Assembly (NCBI RefSeq): GCF_027943255.1
Contig: NC_072897.1
Coordinates: 57,188,406-57,252,405 of the forward strand
Direction: 5' to 3'
Length of the DNA: 64,000 bases
From: Anastrepha obliqua
Taxonomy: Eukaryota; Arthropoda; Insecta; Diptera; Tephritidae
In this document: positions 21,530 to 32,610 of the stretch, piece after piece
Numbering within the stretch: position 1 is the stretch's first letter
Layout: each line of letters starts with the position of its first letter
Position numbers and translations under genes: made by a program
The notes under the pieces: generated by a model
The model's input: only the letters and a program-made list of their open reading frames with translations
What the model was told of the DNA's origin: nothing
Database searches by the model: none

Positions 21530-22850
21530 TATAAATATATACAAACCTTCAACGAACGCAAAATGTATGCATAAAAAAACAACAACTGCGACCGTCTTCT
21601 TGTCCGTCAGTGAAAAGATGGGATAGGGAAGGTGATGTTGACTGTTTTCTTCGATTGCCAAGGCGTAGTGCACCATGAGTACCTTCCATCGGGCCAGACA
21701 GTCAATAAAGAATATTATTTATCCGTTTTGAAGCCTTTGAGAGATGCTGTATGTTGCAAACGGCCGGAAATGTGAGCAAACAGTTCTTGGATTTTGCGAG
21801 ATTATAACGTGCCATCGCACCGATCAAAAAGATCAAAGAGAATACGACGAAGGAGCTGAAGGCCATGTTGGCCGGCCGGGGGTGTTTGGAGGACTGGGTT
21901 AAACGTTGGCACATGTGTGTTGCTTCAGACGGGTCTTATTTTGAAGGAGATAATATAAATTTGCCTGAAATTTAACTCTGTTATGTTTTATTTAAACATT
22001 CCCGGTACTTTTTGATCATAGGGTACATATATGCGGCTTTGCGAACAGAAATGTGTGATTCGCAGGATTTGTTCAAGGAATCTAAGTCGCATTAACTCGC
22101 GACTGTCGAACAGTTAAAAGACATATTTACATACATATAAGGGTGCATACATACATACGGAGCCGCGGCCACTCGACATGACAAAAATTCAAGATTTATC
22201 AAATATTGGCAAATAATTCCACGCGAAATATTCTAATATTGACTATTTTCGAATGGTCGCGAAAATTGGCGTATGGGCAGCTCGTTTTATGAATGAAATT
22301 GAAATATGAGCTCGAACTTATGAATGAACTTTTTGTTTTTGTTCTAAATTGTTCAGCGCCGTCGCTGATAGAATCATGGCCGCTGCGACTGCGTCTACGA
22401 ATGTATTTTGTTTTTGTAGTCGCTAGGCTGGTGGCAAAGCGGCCATCGCGTTGCGCTTGCTGTTGCTTTTGCGTCTATCAAAGTATTGTGTTTTTGTAAG
22501 TACAATGTTAGGAATATCGACTGGTGAAAGACAAAAGTACACGGAATCAAGAAGGGAGCGCTGTGCTCGCGCATATATGTATGCTGGAATGTATGAACGT
22601 GCATGGATGTAGTAACATATGAATACAATTATTTTGTAGGAAGTTTAGAAGGCAAGTAGGTATATATGTATGTATATATGCTAGGACATAAAGTGGGTAT
22701 ATATACATACATAGAGCAGAATTGTTTTTGCACTTGTTAGGAAGAAACTCGTTCACTAGTCCGTATGTGTATTTGATTTCTTGTAAGAGTGTGATGTGCC
22801 GTGACATGTGTACATATGTACATAAGTCAAGGTTATTGGGCATACATGCA
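21530..22850 (+). repeat. Dispersed repeat X, copy b, part 1
   Basis: From about 21700 rightward the reverse complement of this stretch is found at 62810-64000 with high similarity. It continues across the family B insertion at 30613. It includes a deleted mariner (21614-22018) and many ATACATAC/ATATGTAT microsatellites. A more diverged copy of 22105-22740 occurs at 51740-52156 and 59168-59250. Confidence 0.8.
21614..21975 (+). pseudogene. mariner transposase fragment inside repeat X
   Basis: The frame reads MLTVFFDCQGVVHHEYLPSG, the first catalytic aspartate region of mariner transposases, then LKPLRDAV and a stop. Next comes SSWILRDYNVPSH where the family has a DNAPSH motif. The second catalytic aspartate is therefore displaced and lost. 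The sequence then jumps, without the third catalytic site, to the C-terminal end KELKAMLAGRGCLEDWVKRW...EGDNINLPEI. A mariner-like inverted end ...CCGGTACTTTTTGATCA lies near 22000-22018. The same deleted form is in the inverted X copy at 63745-64000. Confidence 0.82.
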
Positions 22851-23374
22851 AATTAAAGTTATAACGCGGGTGAGCGTTAAAAAAATAAAATACAACGATT
22901 GCTTCCAAAGTCAAACTTGAAGTGATTCTTTTATTCTTACGTTATTTCTTTTATACCAAATTTTTGCCTACTCTATACTTAACAAATAATTGTTTGTGTT
23001 TACAATAAATCTTTCACTACTGGATGAACTTATTTCATCATCCTCTAATTTGTGCTTATGCTAGCTTTAAGAGTACTTGACAAATAATTGTTTATGTTTA
23101 TGGTATAAATTTGTGCTTATGCTAGCTTTAAAAAGTACTTGACAAATAATTGTTTATGTTTATAAATTTGTGCTTATGCTAGCTTTAAAAAGTATTGCTT
23201 ATTGTAATTCTCTCCTTAACAAATAATTGTTTATATTTACAGTAAATATTTCACTATTGGATGAGCTTATTTCATCATCCAATTAGTGCTTATGCTAGTT
23301 TTAAGAAGTATTGCTTACTCTAACTTTTTGTATATATTTGCCGTTATGCGGCTTACCAGAGTAGGGTATTAACT
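22851..23374 (-). repeat. Family B 3' LTR (524 bp) with internal tandem repeats
   Basis: In coding sense it starts AGTTAATACCC and ends in TTTAATT. The middle holds about four or five units of roughly 55-60 bp built from TTTGTGCTTATGCTAGC and GACAAATAATTGTTTATG. These may be enhancer-like, which is inference only. AATAAA is present on the minus strand near 22928. The end of env lies inside this LTR. Confidence 0.9.
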
Positions 23375-24845
23375 CCCCCTCCTCTAAATCGAAACGTCCC
23401 GTCTTCGAATATATATCGGTGATATTCTGAATCGTCAAATCAATATCACTCAATAACATTTCTTTTATATTTTTACTTCTTAATGCTTTTCTGACATATA
23501 TTTTCTTTAATAATTTATAAACTGTATAAAAAGACAATGACACTTTCAATACTGTGGTAAGTGACCACCAAATCGGTTTTTCTTGAATTTCCTGTTTTAT
23601 TTTATTTAATACATTCGAATTTTCAAATTTTAAGTATTCATTTGTAGATTCAACATATTCAGTTATTTCAAAGTTATTAATATGATTAATTTTTACATAA
23701 TTCCAAATTTTTTCATCAATATTTTCATATGTAACATTATCAATTATAGTATAACTCTTAAAAACTATTAAATAAACTCCATCTAATGTGCGTTCATCAA
23801 TTACATGCGTTCCAGAAACTAATATGGCCCCCTGTTTCATTTCTTCTATTTCTTTATTTTTCTCTTTTAATTTTTTGCATTTGGTTCTTGCTTTATTCAA
23901 AATTTTCGACAAACAAGATTTCCTTTCTTCAATTTTATAGTATGTATTTTTTATTTCTTCTTTACATTCTTTTACATTTGCATAATCATTTCCACACTTC
24001 GCTATTTTATCCTCAATTATCAATTTACCATCTCTCTGCGCTATAGCCCGAACTTCATAAAATTTACAATCATACAATACCTTTGGATATTTTATATATA
24101 TTACAATTAATTCTTTATTTTGAATTACTTTAAACTGTGAATCATCTATTAAATCTGTAATCGTTATTCGTCCGTGTTCATGTCGTGTTATATTTCTTAT
24201 CTCATCAATGTGCAGAATAGCTGGATTCAAAATTCCTACCTTTGCCAAAGTTATAGTTTGTATTAAATTCTGTAATTTATTAATGATATAACTATTCCTA
24301 CGCTTACTCATCATTCTAATATGCGCATTTCCTTGTAATTCTTTAACCCTCTCAGTTAAATGCGTAATAGCTTTAAACATCTGTGAATTTGTGGTATACT
24401 GTTTATTACTATTTTCCACTAATTCATTTAATTTATTGGTTATTAATACTAAATCATCATGATCCGGTGTTCCTACTATCCATTTCCACAATGTTCCCAA
24501 CTCATTAATACCTTTTGTAAATCTATGATCCTTTTCCTGCAATTGCTCTATTAATGTCTCCATTAATTCTATTTCCAATTCGTATTCAATTTCATTTACG
24601 TCAAAATCCGTACGCATTGTCTTACTTCCATTTACATGAATATATTCATTCCTATTGTACATTTGTTGTTTCATTTCTTCCAATAAACTCGCAAAATAAG
24701 TTATATTTTCAATGTGAAAAATATCCCCATAATCTTCATATAATAAAACATCTCCGTCTTCTATTAAAACATAGTCTTCCCTTGTATAATCAATAATGTC
24801 CGTCATCCCGAAAGATATGAATGCTGCAAATAGCGCCAATCTCAT
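23301..24845 (-). CDS. env: Family B Env-like glycoprotein (514 residues, intact)
   Basis: This is an envelope protein of the errantivirus/baculovirus F-like group. The ATG at 24845 follows a good splice acceptor (TTTACAGA) and starts a signal peptide (residues 1-14). Residues 111-131 (KGINELG...WKWIVGTPDHDD) match the fusion-peptide neighbourhood, but no RxKR furin site precedes it; only a weak FTKG remains. A membrane segment spans about 425-445, followed by a 70-residue tail. The pattern WKWxxGxPDHDD recalls roo/Kanga-type env rather than gypsy env. The frame runs across the polypurine tract (residues 485-492, FDLEEGEL) and stops 74 bp inside the LTR. It is fully open although pol is wrecked. 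Confidence 0.87.
   Translation of the reverse strand: MRLALFAAFISFGMTDIIDYTREDYVLIEDGDVLLYEDYGDIFHIENITYFASLLEEMKQQMYNRNEYIHVNGSKTMRTDFDVNEIEYELEIELMETLIEQLQEKDHRFTKGINELGTLWKWIVGTPDHDDLVLITNKLNELVENSNKQYTTNSQMFKAITHLTERVKELQGNAHIRMMSKRRNSYIINKLQNLIQTITLAKVGILNPAILHIDEIRNITRHEHGRITITDLIDDSQFKVIQNKELIVIYIKYPKVLYDCKFYEVRAIAQRDGKLIIEDKIAKCGNDYANVKECKEEIKNTYYKIEERKSCLSKILNKARTKCKKLKEKNKEIEEMKQGAILVSGTHVIDERTLDGVYLIVFKSYTIIDNVTYENIDEKIWNYVKINHINNFEITEYVESTNEYLKFENSNVLNKIKQEIQEKPIWWSLTTVLKVSLSFYTVYKLLKKIYVRKALRSKNIKEMLLSDIDLTIQNITDIYSKTGRFDLEEGELIPYSGKPHNGKYIQKVRVSNTS
23375..23385 (-). other. Polypurine tract of family B
   Basis: AGAGGAGGGGG on the minus strand lies directly before the LTR. It also encodes part of the env motif LEEG, so it serves two roles. 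Confidence 0.78.
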
Positions 24846-24855
24846 TCTGTAAATA

Positions 24856-27800
24856 TTAAGATTTAATATTATCCTTGTGAATTATTCTGTCACGTTTCTG
24901 AATTATTATTTTATTTCCCTTATCTTCTTTTACTTTTTGTCTCCTATATTTCGGTTTTAATTTATTCATTTCTCATATACTGTCTGACATGGAGTATAAT
25001 TTTTTTCTTTTCGTTTTATATTATGTACCTTCAACATAACTTTCTGTGCCGATTTTAATTTATCTTTTATATTTTCATGTGGTTTTTTATTGTAAAGCAC
25101 CTCATACGGTTTTTCTTTAATTGTCGAATGAATAGTTTTATTGTATTGCTGAGCTGCTCTAATAATGGACTCTAAATCACTTATTAAATTCAATTCCTCC
25201 TTTAAACATCTTCCTATTTCAATGAGAGTAAAATGAACTCTTTCTACCTGACCATTAGTTATTGAATGTCTTGGATCGCAATAATATATATTATTTCAAT
25301 ATTACAACTATTCGCAAATGATCTAAATTGAGCCGATGCAAAATTTGGTTCATTGTCCACTGTAATTCTCTTTACTTCCGGAAATACCTGTAAAGCTTCC
25401 AAAATCTTTTCGATTAAATTTGTCTTATCTTCAATATGCTTAACTATCAAGAACTTAGAATAAGAGTCAATCAAAGTTAAAAATTTCAGTTTTTGAGCGT
25501 AAAAAAATGTCAATATGAACTTGTTCACCTTCTTTCTCTGGAATTGGTGCCCTTCCAATTGGTACCTTTTTGGGTTGTCTATCGTATTTATTCTTATTAC
25601 ATACCTGACAATTTCTAACATATTGCTTGAATTGCTTCACCATTTGGAGCCAATAGTATTGATCCCTGATCTGTGCCAAATTTTCCCTATAATTTCTATG
25701 TGCTCTACCATGTGTTTGCTCTATAATATTACCCTGGTCCTCTCTATTCGTGACATCAATTGGTAAACACTTCACACGTAAAAATTTCGTTACCGGAAAA
25801 GTATCCAGCAATACGGTTTTTATTTCATATGCCACTTCCGGAGCACAAAATATTCCTGTAACCAATTTTGGATTTAATTGTTCAGAAAGAACAGGTATTA
25901 TATTTTCTGGTTTATCATATTCTATTAAAAATCTAGTGTTACCGAAGATTAAAACTCTTTCTTGGGTAGTAATTTTTGCACCTTGATTTATTAATATTTG
26001 CTGTTTAAAATGATTCAATGGCTTGTTAGTTTCCCTAATTGAAATTTCATCACTACTCTCGGCTGAATGCTGTGTATTCGCAAATGAATCCTCCGATTCT
26101 GAAATTTCATTATTCGATTAAATTTAAATTATTTAACTGCTGTCTCGATAGTGCATCTGCTACAACATTTGTTGCTCCGGGTTTATAGATTATTCTTGGC
26201 GAAAATTCTTCAATAAATGCCCTCCATCTTTTCATTTTAACATTAGGGTTTCTTTCAGATATCGCAAACGATAGCAGTTTATAAATTTCTAAATCTTTTA
26301 CAGCATAAAGGTAATGTCGCAATGTTTTCAATGCCCAAACAATAGCATAAAGCTCCTTTTCGTTAGTTGCATAATTCTGTTCGGTTGAATTCAAAGTCTT
26401 TGAAATAAATGTTATGGGTTTTCCTCGTTGTTAATACAGCTCCCACAGCTACATTTGAAGCGTCGGTATTTAAAATTAATTTTTCATTAAAATCAGGTTG
26501 CGTTAATTCAATGCATTGGCATAATACATCCTTTAACCTTTCACAAGCGGCTATACCTTCTTGGTCAAGATCAATCCTTGTCTTTTCTGATACATGCTGC
26601 GATACTCCTCCATTTTTTCCTTTTAAGTGCTTTGCCACTGGCTTAGCTATTGTAGTGTAATCTTGAATAAATTTTCTGTAATATCCTGTTAGTCCCAAAA
26701 AACCCCTTAATTGTCGTAAAGTTTTAGGTATGGGATAATTTTTTATCGCTTCCACTTTTTTTGGGTCTGTTTTAATAACCTACGTATCCCAGAAATTCAA
26801 ATTCTGTTTCTATAAACCTTGATTTTTCAAGAGATATTTTCATATGAGCTTCCCTTAATTTTTCAACTATTTGTTTTAACTGCTGAATATGTTCTGTCAA
26901 TGTCTTCGAAAATATTATAATATCATCAATATACACTTGGCAAAATTTACCGATATATTCACGTAAAATATCATTCATTGCTCTCTGAAATATACTAGGG
27001 GCATTCCTTAGCCCAAATGGCATCCGTAAGTACTCATATTTCCCGTTATTAACTCAGAAAGCCGTTTTTTCAATATCACCTTCCTGCATTAAAATCTGAT
27101 GAAATCCTGACTCTAAATAAATTGTTGAAAAATATTTGGATTCCCCCAAATTCGAAAGTATCACCTCAGGATTAGGCATGGGGTATCTATCTGATATTGT
27201 TTTTTCATTTAATTTTTTAAAATCTATGACCAACCTTAGTTTAGGACTTCCATCCTCGTTCATTCCCTTTTTCGGAACAACCCAAACAGGAGAATTATAA
27301 GGACTTTTGCTATTCCTTATTATACCCTTTCTGAGTAAATTTCCAATTTCCTCATTAACAAAATTATTTACAGACACAGGATACGGATACTGCTTCGACC
27401 ATATGGGTTTGTCATCCTCAGTTCTAATTTCCGCTTTTATGTCTGTCCTGAAAGGCAAATCCATGTCAATGTTCTTATGTGTTTCCTTTATAATTCTAAT
27501 AATATCCTCTCTCAATAGAGGAATATTAAAACCTTCACTTTCAACAAATTTTTTTTTTTTATATATCTTAGAAAATTTATTCCTCATTTCCAAATTTTCA
27601 ACTTCAAAATTATTTAACATATTGGTGGAATGATCTTCAGCGGGCGCTTTAGAGGTTTCTTCCTCCAAAGTTAATTCTTTATTTGTTTTATGCTGGAATG
27701 ACTCATCAGCTGGCGTCATAACACAATTTTGTCCCATGATAACTTTTGTATTTCCAAAGCATTCCTTCTTTGAATTTTCATTTTTTTCTTTTATATTGCC

Positions 27801-28365
27801 GGTATTACCTTCGGCGGGCGCTTTAGGACTTCTGTGTCCCAAAGATTTTACTTTTGTATTTCCAAAGCATTCCTTCTTTGAATTTTCATTTTTTTCTTTT
27901 ATATTGCCGGTATTACCTTCGGCGGGCGCTTTAGGACCTCCGTGCCCCAAAGATTTTACTTTTGTTCCTGATTTTCCTATACAACTATCCTCATTGTTAC
28001 TTAAAAACCGTAATTTTTCTGAATATTCGTTCCCATAATTAATTAACTCCTTTTCCATATCAATCTTAGCTCTAATCTTCTTCAAGAAATTAACTCCTAT
28101 CAATAGATCACTTTCTAAATTATCTATTTCATAAAATCTTTCCATACATCCCAATAGATGTACGTTATGAAACAAATCAATGACGGTCGAACCATGAATA
28201 GTCCTTACCCTCTTCTTAATTGCTAATTCCTGTCCATTGTCATACACTCCCTTTCTAATATAACAACTAGTAGCACCGGTATCTATTAGTACCTATCCTC
28301 ATTACTTTTCCGGTTTGCAAATCTGTCCGGAATATGTAGGGCAGGTGGAAGTTTGACCTAAAAAA
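24856..28365 (-). pseudogene. pol: Family B pol (protease, RT, RNase H, integrase; frameshifted and mutated)
   Basis: The protease site LIDTGATSCYI (near 28270) is reached only after a one-base shift. RT carries NSPVWVVPKKG, motif A as STIYLESGFH where the catalytic aspartate (STIDLES in family C) is tyrosine, a stop after EKTAF (27054), then MPFGLRNAP and YIDD. Further frame breaks lie near 26765, 26390, 26100, 25540, 25250 and 24966. Integrase zinc residues and parts of the D-D-E core remain readable (VDNEP near 25360). The segment between protease and RT has a 105-bp direct duplication encoding KVKSLGH...PKAPAEGNTGNI (27750-27960). It cannot make an active polymerase. Confidence 0.88.
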
Positions 28366-29420
28366 TGATTTTCACTAATATTATTGATTCTCTGAGCCTT
28401 TGCAGGTGGTTGACCACTAAAGTTTGTATTATCATTTCTTTTTATCGGTGGATTAAACCTATTTCCAGAGAAAGCATTACCCTGTTGTGATCTTGCAAAC
28501 ATCCCTCGTTGCACCACAGGAGCATTACAAGATGAAGTATCCATGGGTTCTGGCTTTGGGAAGTTTACATTTACATTCTGTCTTACTTGTGGATATCTCA
28601 AATTATTTTGGAACACCATTTTTTGATCACCTCTAAAACTATTTTGATAATTTCCATTAACATTATTTCCCTGGTTTCGAGCTCTAGAAAAGTGCAATGC
28701 AAATTCTGATCGCATTTGATTTGATTGAAGCTCCTGAGCCTTAGCCAAAGCGTTTCTTAAATCGACTGGAGCCAATGTGAAAAGTATCTGGTTAAGTGGA
28801 GGACGTAAACCGGTAATAAATGTCCTCAAAGCAGTTTCACGATTCTTAATATTAAGTTGGTTTGTCATTTCTGAATTAGTACCATGCGTCATTATGGTCT
28901 TATTAATTAGTAAAGTTAATTTACGGTTTACTTCATTATAATAATCTATTAGGGATTTTGATCCTTGTCTTAAAATACTCATCTCTTGATCAATTACATG
29001 AATTGGTCGTCTGTCAGCATATGCAAAGTCCAATCTAGCAAATATGGCCTCTAAATTCAATACAGCCCCATGATTAGTCAAAATATCGTTCGCATCTCCT
29101 ACAATTTTATTTCTTAATATAGTTAGTGCGCCAAAGTATCTTCTGCTACCTTCAATATACAAACTCATAGAATTTTTTGCAGCCTCTCTCCAACTAACAT
29201 ATGATTTACCTGAAAACACGGGCAAAGATCGAATTATATCCAAGCTTTCATTACACATTAATGCATCGTCAATAGTCTGAGTCCGATACTCAGTTACCTG
29301 AGAAGCTGTGGTCAGAGCCCTAATTTGGTTATTCAATTGACCTATTTCAATACGTAAGTTTGCGGTGTGAGTAGCTATTAATCTAGCTATATCTTCCGCA
29401 GATAAATTATTCACTGCCAT
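28302..29420 (-). CDS. gag: Family B Gag (372 residues, intact)
   Basis: This is a structural polyprotein. The ATG at 29420 begins MAVNNLSAEDIARLI. A capsid-like region (about residues 70-230) includes SRRYFGALTILRNKI and RRPIHVIDQEMSILRQGSKS, closely similar to family C Gag. The C-terminal 130 residues are basic and rich in N, Q, F and R, without zinc knuckles. Near the end it reads ENHFLGQTS, where the codons CAT TTT TTA form the slippery heptamer used to enter pol. Without a shift, Gag ends TAA at 28302. Confidence 0.88.
   Translation of the reverse strand: MAVNNLSAEDIARLIATHTANLRIEIGQLNNQIRALTTASQVTEYRTQTIDDALMCNESLDIIRSLPVFSGKSYVSWREAAKNSMSLYIEGSRRYFGALTILRNKIVGDANDILTNHGAVLNLEAIFARLDFAYADRRPIHVIDQEMSILRQGSKSLIDYYNEVNRKLTLLINKTIMTHGTNSEMTNQLNIKNRETALRTFITGLRPPLNQILFTLAPVDLRNALAKAQELQSNQMRSEFALHFSRARNQGNNVNGNYQNSFRGDQKMVFQNNLRYPQVRQNVNVNFPKPEPMDTSSCNAPVVQRGMFARSQQGNAFSGNRFNPPIKRNDNTNFSGQPPAKAQRINNISENHFLGQTSTCPTYSGQICKPEK
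28359..28365 (-). promoter_or_regulatory. -1 ribosomal frameshift site T TTT TTA (family B)
   Basis: In the gag frame the codons are CAT TTT TTA. A -1 slip gives FFR, and the new frame runs into LPYIFRTDLQTGK, which aligns with the start of family C pol. The heptamer is the one used by HIV-1. Conservation in family C supports function; I did not identify a downstream stimulatory structure. Confidence 0.75.
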
Positions 29421-30070
29421 TCTTGCAAATCTAACTATTATATCGTCCAGTGTATAAAAAAAAAAATTTTTTTCAAGGTCCTTTCCTCACCTTTTGCACT
29501 TATTCTCTTGATAAATCTTTCACTCAATTACACTTTTTCACTATCTTCTTATTTAAATGTGGGCTCTTAGACTCTTTGTGATTATTGCCACAGTAACTGC
29601 AATAATACAGACGCACGTATTTAGGGGTACTTGAACTATTTCCCATTTACCTTATTTCTACGGGTTTTTTTCTTATTATTATGATAAATTAACTTACATT
29701 AATATACTCCTGATTCTGGTGTCGTCCTTTGCTGGTAATTAGATTCTTTGATTGTTGCTTTCTATTTCTTTCACAGCTATTTCACTGCCGTTTCCTTTCT
29801 TACTGCTTTGTAGTCCTGTGAGAATTTTCTACTGCTTTGTGGTCCTGCGAGAATTTTCTTCTGCTTTGTGGTCCAGCGAGAATTTTCTACTGCTTCAACT
29901 TTGTTTTTAAAAAAAATTTCTCGAAAATTTTTATTTTTTTCGCCCAATTCATGGGGTACTTTTTTTCAAAATATATTGTGTTATTTGTTTTTTCGCCCGA
30001 TTCGTGGGGTACTTATTTTATTATCACCGACCGTATGTCCTCTCGCACGAGGTATTTGCTTACGGTTGAT
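29421..30070 (-). other. Untranslated leader of family B
   Basis: This non-coding stretch lies between PBS and gag. It contains a threefold repeat around TGCTTTGTGGTCC and GAGAATTTTCT (29802-29895). A splice donor for env mRNA would be expected here, but I cannot place it. Confidence 0.7.
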
Positions 30071-30089
30071 GCTCCTGGCAGGATCGCCA
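30071..30089 (-). other. Primer-binding site of family B (tRNA-Arg type)
   Basis: The minus strand reads TGGCGATCCTGCCAGGAGC directly after the LTR. From memory this complements the 3' end of a dipteran tRNA-Arg. The site overlaps the LTR by one base. Confidence 0.75.
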
Positions 30090-30612
30090 ATTAAAGTTAT
30101 AACGCGGGTGAGCGTTAAAAAAATAAAATACAACGATTGCTTCCAAAGTCAAACTTGAAGTGATTCTTTTATTCTTACGTTATTTCTTTTATACCAAATT
30201 TTTGCTTACTCTATACTTAACAAATAATTGTTTGTGTTTACAATAAATCTTTCACTACTGGATGAGCTTATTTCATCATCCTCTAATTTGTGCTTATGCT
30301 AGCTTTAAAAGTACTTGACAAATAATTGTTTATGTTTATGGTATAAATTTGTGCTTATGCTAGCTTTAAAAAGTACTTGACAAATAATTGTTTATGTTTA
30401 TAAATTTGTGCTTATGCTAGCTTTAAAAAGTATTGCTTATTGTAATTCTATCCTTAACAAATAATTGTTTATATTTACAGTAAATATTTCACTACTGGAT
30501 GAGCTTATTTCATCATCCAATTAGTGCTTATGCTAGTTTTAAGAAGTATTGCTTACTCTAACTTTTTGTATATATTTGCCGTTATGCGGCTTACCAGAGT
30601 AGGGTATTAACT
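30089..30612 (-). repeat. Family B 5' LTR (524 bp)
   Basis: It is the same as 22851-23374 apart from about five substitutions (for example TGCTTACTC for TGCCTACTC and CACTACTGG for CACTATTGG). The TGCA duplication follows at 30613. Confidence 0.92.
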
Positions 30613-30960
30613 TGCATATGTACATATGTATGTAGGTATGAAAGGAAGATGAGGTTCTTACGCTTGTGCATTATTGTTTTTCATATACAAATGTACATAC
30701 ATACATACATCCATAAATATGTATGTAAATGCTGTCGAATACATTAACTATAAAGTGACATACAATATAAAATAAGTGTTGATTTATCTTAAACCTTTTT
30801 ATTTTCTGAATGCAAATACCTCCTATTGACATGTACATACATAGTACATATTATGTATATTGTCATATACCATCATTTATGTACATATAGAGTATGAATG
30901 TATGTAATGAAAAACTTCATGAATTACTTTCAGAATTTATTAAAACTTATTCGCGTCGCG
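30613..30960 (+). repeat. Dispersed repeat X, copy b, part 2
   Basis: This is the continuation of X after the family B insertion. It is rich in TACATACATACAT-type microsatellite, then AACTATAAAGTGACATAC and onward as in 18341-18560. It ends in TATTCGCGTCGCG, the target duplication of the I/LOA-like element. Confidence 0.8.
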
Positions 30961-32610
30961 ATGTGGCTATCTTCGGATGTGGCTATCTTCCTGTTACCTC
31001 GCACATGCCCACGAGGAGCTACCGAGATTAATATTTAAAGATCTGGTAGCGCAGGCGCAGAAGCTTGGCGCAAAGCTAATTATTGGTGCGGATGTAAATG
31101 CGCATCACGAGATATGGGGCAGCACTGATACTAACGCTAGAGGTGAGGGTCTCTTTGATTATCTGATAGGTACTAAATTACAGATTTGCAATAAAGGTAA
31201 TAAACCTACTTTTGTCATTAGTAATAGACAGGAAGTGTTAGACGCTACTTTTGCTTTTGACTCCGTTATTAGCAGAATTAAGAACTGGAAAGTTTTGGAA
31301 AAACATTCCTTCTCTGATCATAGATATATCTCGTTTGAGGTTAGCAAAAATCTACCGAATCCTAAGCCTGGTAGAAATATCAGGAAAACAGACTGGGAAA
31401 GGTATATAGATTGTATCGGGGTTACCCTAGGAACATGTCCATCAGTGGTACCGCAAAGCATAGAAGGACTAGAAAATTTGGTGCACAAAATTACCTACAA
31501 CAGGAATGCTGCCTTAGCGGAAGCCTGTCCCATAAGAAGACTGAGGGGTAAACCCAAGCCTAAGTGGTGGACGGTTGAACTAAGCAAGCTTCAAAAAACA
31601 AGCAGAAGTGCTTTTAATAAGGCAAAGAAAACACGTCTCGCAGAAGATTGGAAAGATTATAAAGATGCTCTGAAAATCTACAAGAAGGAAGTCAGGAAGG
31701 CCCAAAGGCAATCTTGGAAATCCTTTTGTGAAGAGGTTGAGGGGGCAACTGAGACCTCCAGACTTCGTAAGATCTTAGCGGGAAGTCCTCAAAATTGGGA
31801 ACTGCTACAGAAAAGTGATGGTACGTTCACTACAACCAGTAAAGAGTCCTTAGAACTTTTACTCGACACTCATTTTCCAGGCTGCTCAGACATTACTGGG
31901 CATGATATGGAAGATACAGTACACTGTCGTGAAGTCAGAAAAAATGCTATACCTGAGGATCGGCTCTTATGGACGATTGAAAGTTTCAAACCCTTTAAAT
32001 CACCGGATCCAGATGGTATTTACCCAGTGGAACTGCAAAAGACCGCCGGATATCTAGCACACTGGCTGCTAGCAATCTTCAAAGGTTGCTTTCTCTACGG
32101 TCATATACCTCTTAAGTGGAGACAAGTCAAAATTGTTTTCATCCCAAAAGCGGGTAAAAACTCACATACCCATCCAAAAGACTTAAGACCGATATCTCTT
32201 TCTTCCTTCCTATTGAAAGCTTTGGAGAGGTTGATAGAATTTCACTTAAGGGGTTATATACCTTGTGGTCCGGTGAAATTAGCGAAAGTTGGGTTTTTTT
32301 TTAAAGATATGTAGCAATAATTTTATTGTATAAAAGTTTTTATTATTGGATATTACAATGTTTAAAGAAAAAAAAGGCTTTGTTTGTGTAAAAATATTTA
32401 AAAATGGCGGAGTTATGGCGTTTTCCCCCAAGACCCTTTTTTTGGAAGAGGCTTGCGGTGGACGCGATTCAAGTCCACCAAGTCAACTGAAATCAAAAAA
32501 TCGAAAAGATTTCATTAGTATAGGGTTATATCTTCTTAGTGAACGATCAATATATTAAATATTTTGATTTTTGTGAGAATAGGAGCATGTTTTTAAAAAA
32601 CTCCACTTCT

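Larger units (their letters stand above)
22851..30612 (-). mobile_element. Family B errantivirus-like LTR element, complete (7762 bp)
   Basis: Two 524-bp LTRs are flanked by the 4-bp duplication TGCA (22847-22850 and 30613-30616). The inverted copy of X shows the empty site, CATACATGCATATGTAC. On the minus strand the order is LTR, PBS, leader, gag, pol, env, LTR. The LTRs differ at about five positions, which suggests a fairly recent insertion. Gag and env are open, but pol has many frameshifts and a mutated catalytic residue. B's gag, protease and pol resemble those of family C far more than family A. Confidence 0.93.

Noticed and set aside
22851..30612. Idea that families B and C inserted at the same allelic site
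   Set aside because: Both have TGCA duplications in X-like DNA, but the flanking bases differ (CATACATGCATATG against GTGTGCATACAA), so they are separate events in different X copies.
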